From the NCBI GenBank assembly GCA_018400955.1, contig JAGYLH010000012.1:1-50403 (forward strand): DNA of 50,403 bases, given 5' to 3'. The translations under genes were made by a program, and so were the position numbers. How positions within the stretch are numbered: position 1 is the first letter of the stretch; every line of letters starts with the position of its first letter. This DNA comes from Bacteroidales bacterium. Lineage in GTDB: Bacteria > Bacteroidota > Bacteroidia > Bacteroidales > F082. Below, one piece after another: positions 44,922-50,403 of the stretch. The notes beneath the pieces were generated by a model. It made no database searches. It was not told the origin of the DNA and saw only the letters and a list, made by a program, of their open reading frames with translations.

Positions 44922-46493
44922 ATGAATGCCAAAACCAATATGCCGGCAAAAGACAAACGAACAAAGCCACTCGATAAGCACAGAAACATCACTTTCATCA
45001 GAAAATACAGCGACTGTGGTGGGCATTTGCCAAATGTGGTGGACGACCGAACCTGGAATGACCTTGAACTTGACCATGTGTACAGCTTTATTGACAGGAC
45101 GCTGACAAAAACCGGAGAGCAATATCTGTATGGCTTGTTGCGCAAGGAGCAACCAAACAGTCAAAAAAAAATGCTCAATTATGCAGTTCGTTTTTATACA
45201 TCAAATCCCGATAAACTTAAAGCAGCCGCAGCCATTCTGAACAAATACGAAACAGCAACCACTTACTTTCTGCCTGATTTGCTTTATGAAAAAGCATACA
45301 AACTTGTTCCTGGCTGGACCAAGGTTATGGGTTTTTTGCCACCCGCTCTTTTTTTGCTTAGTTTTTCCCACAACGTGTTTTTTTTACCCCTTGTTTTTGT
45401 TTTGTTAATAAACACCTTCATACATTATTACCTGAAGGCCAAAATCAACCTGCACCAACAGGAGTTTTTAAACATCAGGGCTCTTTACCGGGCTTTCAAT
45501 AGCATATCTAAACTCGAAAACAGCCAAGAGCAATTGTCAAAGAGTGAGTTGACAATGTTTAAGCGTATTGCAAAAAAATGCTTCTACCTTTCAATCAACA
45601 CTGAAAATGCCGATGAGCTTTCATCAGTATTGTTTTACATAGTTGAAATTATCAAGGCTTCGGTTTTGTACGATGCGCTTCAATACAACAGCACCATTAA
45701 GTTGATTGAAAAAAATGCTGGAATATTGCAAAAAGCATTTGAATATGTGGGCATTTCCGACACGGCGCAATCATTGTCCTGCCTGAAAAAAGGACATGGG
45801 CTTGTTGAACCGGTACCTTCTTCTGACAATAGTCTGATACTTGAAAACGCCTGCCATCCGCTCATCAAGGGCTGCATAGCCAACAGTATTGTCATGTCAG
45901 AGCAAAATGTTGTAATTACAGGCGGCAATATGTCAGGCAAAACATCATTTTTGAAAACCATCGGTGTGAACATCGTTCTGGCCAAATCCATAAACTGCGC
46001 GTTTTGCGACTATATCAAGCTGCCCGTGATTAAAGTTGTATCGTCAATATCAAACAATGAAAGCTTGCTTTCCGGGAAAAGTTTTTTCATGGACGAGCTG
46101 ACAAGGATTTATGATATCGTTTCAGGAAATGATGGCAGCCATCTACCTCATATTATACTTATTGATGAAATCTTTAGGGGCACAAATGCCATTGATCGCA
46201 TATCTCTTGCTGCCGCAACGCTGCTCTACCTTGGAAATACTGATTCAAAGGTAATGGTTACAACACACGACCTTGATTTGATAGCACTAATAAAAAACAA
46301 GTACGACACCTATTATTTTGACAATGACTTTGCCGAAGGGCAAATTCTTTTCGATTTTAAAATCAAAAATGGCATTCAGCGCCGAACAAACGTAGTTGAA
46401 CTGATCAAAATGCTGAATTTTCCGGTGGAACTGGTCGCTAACACACTCATATACCGCAAACAGCTTACTGATACAAAGAAAGGAAATGTGTAG
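44922..46493 (+). CDS. MutS-family ATPase with membrane segments
   Basis: 523 residues. The C-terminal third is a MutS domain V ATPase: Walker A GGNMSGKT (334-341), Walker B ILIDEIFRGTN (about 412-422, Asp415-Glu416), and the signature-like TTHD near 447. Upstream is a helical region equivalent to MutS core/lever domains (about 50-130 and 185-330), split by a hydrophobic block (VMGFLPPALFLLSF and FFLPLVFVLLINTFI, about 136-170) long enough for two transmembrane helices. The mismatch-binding domain I and connector domain II are absent. It is therefore a membrane MutS-like protein, not the repair enzyme. The gene stands alone between the two copies of a 40-bp repeat and opens the accessory part of the window. 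Confidence 0.87.
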   Translation: MNAKTNMPAKDKRTKPLDKHRNITFIRKYSDCGGHLPNVVDDRTWNDLELDHVYSFIDRTLTKTGEQYLYGLLRKEQPNSQKKMLNYAVRFYTSNPDKLKAAAAILNKYETATTYFLPDLLYEKAYKLVPGWTKVMGFLPPALFLLSFSHNVFFLPLVFVLLINTFIHYYLKAKINLHQQEFLNIRALYRAFNSISKLENSQEQLSKSELTMFKRIAKKCFYLSINTENADELSSVLFYIVEIIKASVLYDALQYNSTIKLIEKNAGILQKAFEYVGISDTAQSLSCLKKGHGLVEPVPSSDNSLILENACHPLIKGCIANSIVMSEQNVVITGGNMSGKTSFLKTIGVNIVLAKSINCAFCDYIKLPVIKVVSSISNNESLLSGKSFFMDELTRIYDIVSGNDGSHLPHIILIDEIFRGTNAIDRISLAAATLLYLGNTDSKVMVTTHDLDLIALIKNKYDTYYFDNDFAEGQILFDFKIKNGIQRRTNVVELIKMLNFPVELVANTLIYRKQLTDTKKGNV

Positions 46494-46532
46494 AAATCCT
46501 CTCGTTAATTTGTAGATTGTCAGGATAAAACA

Positions 46533-46572
46533 CCTACAACACATTCAACCTATTGGCATCCTGTTTGATAAA
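46533..46572. repeat. 40-bp direct repeat, right copy
   Basis: Partner of 44690-44729 (39 of 40 identical), in the same orientation, 1843 bases apart. Confidence 0.9.
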
Positions 46573-46695
46573 AACAAACAGCATCAGGGTAAAGGCATAA
46601 AGGCTGAGTCCGCCATTAATGATTGGCCAAGCCAATAAAATGGCATGTGCGCTGCATGGTTCTACCTTGCTAACCAAACTTTGCAAATCACACAT
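46534..46695 (-). CDS. Possible 53-residue small membrane protein
   Basis: ATG at 46695 to TAG at 46534 on the minus strand. It has one transmembrane helix (AILLAWPIINGGLSLYAFTLM, then LFVF) and ends in IKQDANRLNVL, identical to the end of the fragment at 44691-44825. The frame is open a further 28 codons upstream. A well-formed plus-strand promoter at 46680-46711 overlaps its 5' end, and no -7 element of its own was found, so it may be a decayed gene. No family is recognised. The remaining part of this 330-base gap is the leader of the DUF6922 gene. Confidence 0.4.
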   Translation of the reverse strand: MCDLQSLVSKVEPCSAHAILLAWPIINGGLSLYAFTLMLFVFIKQDANRLNVL

Positions 46696-46711
46696 CCTTT
46701 TATTACTTTTG
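46680..46711 (+). promoter_or_regulatory. Promoter of the DUF6922-AbiEii pair
   Basis: TTTG (46680-46683), a 20-base spacer and TACTTTTG (46704-46711): one of the best promoter matches in the window. The leader to ATG 46825 is about 110 bases. Confidence 0.7.
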
Positions 46712-46824
46712 ACCCCGCTTGATGAGTATTCCGCGTTGAAAAACTCAAAAAGCGGATAATCACGAAGTTTAAAAATATATCAATCAATTGCTATAAAACG
46801 TCCCACTGACACTATCCTATAAAA

Positions 46825-47130
46825 ATGAACAGCCGCCGCACCATAGGACAGTTTTCGAAGCACCTTTTCTGGGATGTTGACCGCAGCAAGCTCAACCTTG
46901 AAAACGATAAACCCTATATAATCAGGCAGGTGCTCGAATATGGCCTGCTGGAAGACTGGGTGCTACTGCAAAGGCATTTTGGAATAGGACAAATTGCCGA
47001 AACAGCCAAAAATTTCAGGGAACTCGACAAGAAAACCCTTTCGTTTATCGCATTTCTTTCCCAAAGCCAAAAAAAAGACTTCAGATGTTATACTTATCAG
47101 CAATTGACCCCCCTGCACTGGAACTTCTGA
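46825..47130 (+). CDS. DUF6922-type protein, putative antitoxin partner
   Basis: 101 residues. The family pattern is clear: HLFWDVDRSKLNLENDK (about 13-29), IIRQVLEYGLLEDWVLLQRHFG (about 32-53), FRELDKKTLSFIAFLSQ (about 63-79), and DFRCYTYQQL near the end. Proteins of this type are regularly encoded directly before AbiEii-like nucleotidyltransferases in Bacteroidota. The gene overlaps the next by 46 bases. By analogy with AbiEi/AbiEii it may act as the antitoxin, but this is inferred from position, not from similarity to AbiEi. Confidence 0.82.
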   Translation: MNSRRTIGQFSKHLFWDVDRSKLNLENDKPYIIRQVLEYGLLEDWVLLQRHFGIGQIAETAKNFRELDKKTLSFIAFLSQSQKKDFRCYTYQQLTPLHWNF

Positions 47131-47708
47131 GCGCACTGATGCACAGCGAAAAACTAAAACACCTGAGGCTTGCCGGGGGTACCGCTTTGGCTTTGCAAAT
47201 AGGGCATCGCAAATCGGTTGACCTGGATTTGTTTGGTGACATTGATTTTGGACAGATTGACACCAATCTATTGTTCAAGGAGTTTGAAGCGGTGACGATT
47301 CTCAAGCGAACAGAAAACATCAATATTTTCAGCATCAACGGCATCAAAGTTGATTTTGTCAATTATTCCTATCGCTGGATAGATGACATCCTATGTATTG
47401 AAGGTATAAGGCTTGCACGAATGAAAGATATTGCAGCCATGAAGCTGGCAGCAATTACAGGAAGGGGTAGCAAAAAGGACTTTGTTGATTTGTATTTTTT
47501 GCTCAACTATTTTTCCTTTAATGAGATGCTTAGTTTTTACACGCAAAAGCATCCTGACGGTTCGGCTTACCTGTTGCTGAAAAGCATGACCTATTTTGAA
47601 GATGCCGAATCAGAACCCATGCCCGATATGTTGGTGGGCCTTTCGTGGCAACAAGTAAAGGATTCACTTCTCACAGCTGTTTTTGATTACAACCGAAGTC
47701 TGTTGTAA
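47085..47708 (+). CDS. AbiEii/AbiGii-type nucleotidyltransferase (putative toxin)
   Basis: 207 residues. The nucleotidyltransferase core is LRLAGGTALALQIGHRK (GGT at 31-33) followed by SVDLDLF (Asp46 and Asp48), the metal-binding pair. Further conserved parts are IKVDFVNYSY near 87 and MKDIAAMKLAAITGRGSKKDFVDLYFLL near 112-140, where Lys and Asp are typical of the AbiEii family. AbiE-type enzymes can act as bacteriostatic toxins by modifying tRNA, with phage-defence effects. The start codon lies inside the DUF6922 gene. Confidence 0.88.
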   Translation: MLYLSAIDPPALELLSALMHSEKLKHLRLAGGTALALQIGHRKSVDLDLFGDIDFGQIDTNLLFKEFEAVTILKRTENINIFSINGIKVDFVNYSYRWIDDILCIEGIRLARMKDIAAMKLAAITGRGSKKDFVDLYFLLNYFSFNEMLSFYTQKHPDGSAYLLLKSMTYFEDAESEPMPDMLVGLSWQQVKDSLLTAVFDYNRSLL

Positions 47709-47888
47709 GTCCTTATATCTGCATAGTGAACCATGGTGTTGGCAGATCAAACGTGCAATTGCCCCCTAAACAAAGCCCATTCTTGAAACCAAATACAATT
47801 TGAATCCGCCAACTTCTGAATGGGAATTTAAAGTATGTGCAAGTTTTCAGTAAATAGCATTCTTCTAACCAACTCATCAAAAAACACG

Positions 47889-47930
47889 AATTTGTGGAGG
47901 TGTGTCCACAAATTAACGTTAATTTGTGGA
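47889..47930. promoter_or_regulatory. Palindromic operator with three alternating half-sites
   Basis: Half-site AATTTGTGGA occurs at 47889-47898, its complement TCCACAAATT at 47905-47914, and AATTTGTGGA again at 47921-47930. The last two with the central AACGTT form a perfect 26-bp palindrome (47905-47930). The array ends 21 bases before a -7 element (47952-47959) and 43 bases before the ATPase start, a position suited to repression by a dimeric protein. Confidence 0.75.
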
Positions 47931-47951
47931 GTGAGGTAGACAAATTTAGCA

Positions 47952-47959
47952 TATCTTTG
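47952..47959 (+). promoter_or_regulatory. -7 promoter element for the AAA/DUF4143 gene
   Basis: TATCTTTG, 15 bases before ATG 47974; the normal -33 position falls in the palindrome's right arm. Confidence 0.5.
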
Positions 47960-47973
47960 CAAGAAAACAGATA

Positions 47974-49107
47974 ATGATCACCCGATTTATAACTGAAAGC
48001 ATACTGGAAAGCTTGGTGCCGGGAAGAGTAACTGTACTTTTTGGTGCAAGAAGAACAGGTAAAACCACACTTATAAATGCCATTGCTGACAGGCTATCAG
48101 AAAAAAGTGTTTTAAAACTGAATGGCGAAGACCTGACTGTTGCCGAAATATTAGCTTCTGGCAGGCAGGAGGTGCTTGAAAATTTAACAAAAGGCTATGA
48201 TTGCATCCTCATTGATGAGGCACAAAGCATCAATGGGATTGGAAAAAACCTAAAACTATTGATAGACACATCACCCAACCTATCCATTTTGGCAACCGGT
48301 TCAGCTTCGTTTGATCTCAGAAATCAGCTTGGAGAACCCTTGACGGGAAGGTCAGTTTACTTCATGCTGTATCCATTCTCTTATGGAGAATTAGCTTTGG
48401 ACTATTTAGAATCCCAACGAAAGACTCCTGATCTGCTGATTTATGGTACATATCCACAAGTGTTTCTGAGCAAAAACAACAAAGAAAAAAGACTCGTACT
48501 AGAAAATATTAAAAATGGCTACCTTCTGAAAGATGTGTTGATGCTTGACAATCTTAAAGACAGCCTGTTTGTGTTACAACTTTTGCGATTGATCGCCTTT
48601 CAGATTGGGAATGAGGTCTCGTTTAACGAATTGGCCGGTCAGTTGGGTTCAACCGTAAAAACGGTGCAGCGTTATCTCGACATTCTCGAAAAAACCTTTG
48701 TTATTTTTCGTTTGAACGGCTATAGCCGCAACCTCAGAAAAGAAATAACAAAATCTCCACGATATTATTTCTGGGACAACGGAATACGGAATGTCATCAT
48801 CAATAATATGAACCCACTCGACCAACGGGATGATATTGGGAAACTTTGGGAAAACTTTTGCGTTGCCGAAAGGGTTAAAAAACAAGTATATCTGCAAACT
48901 TTTTCCGATTTTTATTTTTGGCGCACCTACGACCAACAGGAAATAGATCTGATTGAAATTACAGATGGCAAAATGTCGGCATTTGAATTTAAATGGAATA
49001 GTAAAAACGCACGCATCCCTGCGGCTTTTCAAAACCATTATCCTGATGCAAGTTATACTGTAATCAACCGCGAAAATTTCGGGGATTTCATAGACCTGCC
49101 TAAATGA
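47974..49107 (+). CDS. AAA (AAA_14)/DUF4143 ATPase
   Basis: 377 residues. Walker A is GARRTGKTT (24-32), Walker B ILIDEAQ near 76-82, and sensor ILATGSASFDL near 103-113. A winged-helix-like segment (SFNELAGQLGSTVKTVQRYLDILEKTFVIF, about 215-245) precedes the DUF4143 C-terminus, which has a PD-(D/E)xK-like arrangement in QEIDLIEI and AFEFKW near 325-342. These ATPases are abundant in Bacteroidota, often in mobile or accessory regions, and their function is not established. The palindrome upstream may be an autoregulatory site read by this or an unlinked protein. Confidence 0.9.
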   Translation: MITRFITESILESLVPGRVTVLFGARRTGKTTLINAIADRLSEKSVLKLNGEDLTVAEILASGRQEVLENLTKGYDCILIDEAQSINGIGKNLKLLIDTSPNLSILATGSASFDLRNQLGEPLTGRSVYFMLYPFSYGELALDYLESQRKTPDLLIYGTYPQVFLSKNNKEKRLVLENIKNGYLLKDVLMLDNLKDSLFVLQLLRLIAFQIGNEVSFNELAGQLGSTVKTVQRYLDILEKTFVIFRLNGYSRNLRKEITKSPRYYFWDNGIRNVIINNMNPLDQRDDIGKLWENFCVAERVKKQVYLQTFSDFYFWRTYDQQEIDLIEITDGKMSAFEFKWNSKNARIPAAFQNHYPDASYTVINRENFGDFIDLPK

Positions 49108-49153
49108 AACATAAAGATTCTTCTCAAATGATACATCTATCCTAAAAAATAAA

Positions 49154-49161
49154 TAAATTTG
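49154..49161 (+). promoter_or_regulatory. Possible -7 element for the metallopeptidase pseudogene
   Basis: TAAATTTG, about 98 bases before ATG 49260; no -33 element seen. Confidence 0.3.
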
Positions 49162-49259
49162 ACGATCGCTGAATGAGTAGCATATTTACCAAAGGATGTT
49201 GTTTTTTCAAGTTTCAAACATTTTAAGCCATTATTCTTATATTAAAAACAATTTTCAAA

Positions 49260-50189
49260 ATGAGAAAACCCTTACTTTTAATTTTATTTTGGATATTATT
49301 TTTCTTGGGAAGCTATGCCCAAAAACGTCCTCAAACCATTATCAGCCCTTTCGCAGACACAACATTTGCAGGTTTTAAAGAGATTTGTCAACTGTGGGAT
49401 AGTTATCTGAGTGAACTCAACTATTATAGCGCCAAAAAAAGCTACATCTTAAATGAATTTCCTGTGAGCTTGCAGAAATATTGGGATCGCGAAGAAGTAA
49501 ATTTATACACTTTCCCAGATTTATATTATTCTTTTAAAAGAAGTAGTGGAAATGTTTTCTATCCAATGGAAAAGCAATACCTACTAGGCATTGTAAAAAG
49601 AGAAGAATATTTGTTTGAGTTGAGATCAATGTTCATCTCCTATCCGGAGGAAATGTGGAAGGGAATCCCTTCATACATAATTACTGTTCCAGTGAAACAG
49701 CAAATAGATGGGGGGTTTAAGCTTGCCAATGCGTTTACATCTCACAAATCTAAGTTACAGACTAAAAGACTTGGTTTAATCAGGTACTACTACAGCGTTG
49801 ACTACAAGTTCAATATAGAAAAAGCACTTGCAATGCAAACAAAAATACAAGCCTTTAATGAGGGATTTGGTATTGTTTTGAACGATTCAATTACATATAT
49901 TCTATCAGATAATATGACTGTTGCTGCTGAATGGTTTGGCGTTCAACATTTTGATAGGGATTTCTTGTCTGGTTTGAGTTAATATGAAGCAAGAGCTCTT
50001 AAAACCAATAATATGGTAATAAGTGGAGGTATGGGAGAAGATCATTTTCATGAAATTGTTCATCTATTACTTGCAAAACTTACCGAAAGTAGTATTTATC
50101 ATTGGTGCGAAGAAGGAATTGCAACCTATTTTGGAGGTTCATTAACTCATGAATACTCATTTCATATTAGAAACCTGAGTTCGATATAA
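49260..50189 (+). pseudogene. Secreted HExxH metallopeptidase, interrupted by stop and IS
   Basis: The first 240 codons start with a signal peptide (MRKPLLLILFWILFFLGSYAQ) and end at TAA 49980-49982. The same frame continues with YEARALKTNNMVISGG, then HEIVH (50049-50063) and WCEEGIATYF, the zinc site and third-ligand Glu of a gluzincin-type peptidase, until TAA at 50187. So an in-frame nonsense codon separates the N-terminal part from the catalytic motif. The coding stretch then ends abruptly at an IS982-type element, so the true C-terminus is missing. I do not recognise the N-terminal domain. A programmed read-through of TAA is possible but unlikely given the IS junction. Confidence 0.75.
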
Positions 50190-50197
50190 GCAAAAAT

Positions 50198-50403
50198 CTA
50201 AAAAAGAGTAAGTTGGCCATTGTTTGTTACCGTTTCATACTTTATACTGGGCTTTTTAGGAAGGAATGAGTATGCTAACAACCCTGAGATCATGTTTGTT
50301 AAAAAATTGGTAAAGCTTCTGTGTCGAGAGTGTTCAATCTGACAGATATTCTTCAGTTCATCGTTAACTGTTTCTATAATAGATCGTTTCCTAAGCATTA
50401 TTT
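50198..50403 (-). mobile_element. IS982-family transposase, C-terminal part
   Basis: The minus-strand frame is open from the window edge to a TAG at 50198 and contains [18 protein letters not shown], then [24 protein letters not shown] cut into the family's usual end (LPKKPSI). The I-E-T-V-N-D-x-L-K-N and E-H-S-R-H-R-S motifs are typical of IS982 transposases. Its 3' end faces the metallopeptidase pseudogene. The terminal inverted repeat must lie at about 50176-50198 but cannot be fixed without the other end. Confidence 0.85.

Noticed and set aside
44768..45145. Minus-strand open frame opposite the MutS-like gene
   Set aside because: It overlaps the well-supported start of the MutS-like gene and has no family resemblance or promoter.
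46825..47708. One frameshifted gene instead of two
   Set aside because: Both products match separate protein families with complete lengths, and a 46-base overlap is usual for this pair.

Overview
The window looks like a chromosomal segment of a member of the Bacteroidota. The grounds are a gliding-motility GldH-type lipoprotein, DUF4270 and DUF3098 proteins, a one-domain glycogen synthase homologue next to DUF4270 and glmS, a TonB receptor, and more than twenty upstream regions carrying the Bacteroidota -7 promoter element TAnnTTTG, often with a TTG/TTTG about 18-21 bases before it. Shine-Dalgarno sequences are mostly absent. I cannot name a genus.

Layout. 1-4.9 kb: the start of a gldH-like gene (minus), then a polysaccharide export trio (Wza-like lipoprotein, Wzc-like tyrosine kinase with a Gly-Tyr tail, NusG/UpxY-type antiterminator) and a small secreted three-repeat protein; no glycosyltransferases follow. 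5-10.6 kb: DUF3109 protein, ornithine carbamoyltransferase, a WbpP-type UDP-GlcNAc 4-epimerase, a coiled-coil membrane protein, a secreted cyclophilin and pheS. 10.7-19.7 kb: fructose-bisphosphate aldolase and a hybrid histidine kinase (minus), then ftsX-DUF3098-uppP-truB, queA and glyS. 19.8-27.7 kb: a long minus-strand run (pth, rplY, prs, tRNA-Leu, glmS, DUF4270 lipoprotein, short glycogen synthase, proline dehydrogenase). 28-36.3 kb: an M15-type peptidase, a small Cys-rich membrane protein plus a copper-type TonB receptor, polyprenyl synthase, a radical SAM protein with a coupled helical-repeat protein, a CPBP membrane protease and a doubly frameshifted serine hydrolase. 36.5-44.5 kb: tRNA-Phe, then an envelope-biogenesis cluster (coaX, outer membrane protein, TPR protein, lptC, CNNM/CBS protein, ppiD).

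From 44.5 kb to the end the content turns accessory: a MutS-family ATPase with membrane segments, flanked by a 40-bp direct repeat; a DUF6922-AbiEii toxin/antitoxin-like pair; an AAA/DUF4143 ATPase preceded by a perfect 26-bp palindrome plus a third half-site; a metallopeptidase pseudogene with an in-frame stop just before its HExxH motif; and the 3' end of an IS982-type insertion sequence. The strongest candidates for something new are the membrane MutS-like gene with its flanking repeats, the palindromic operator, the secreted three-repeat protein, and the copper-type TonB receptor with its Cys-rich partner.
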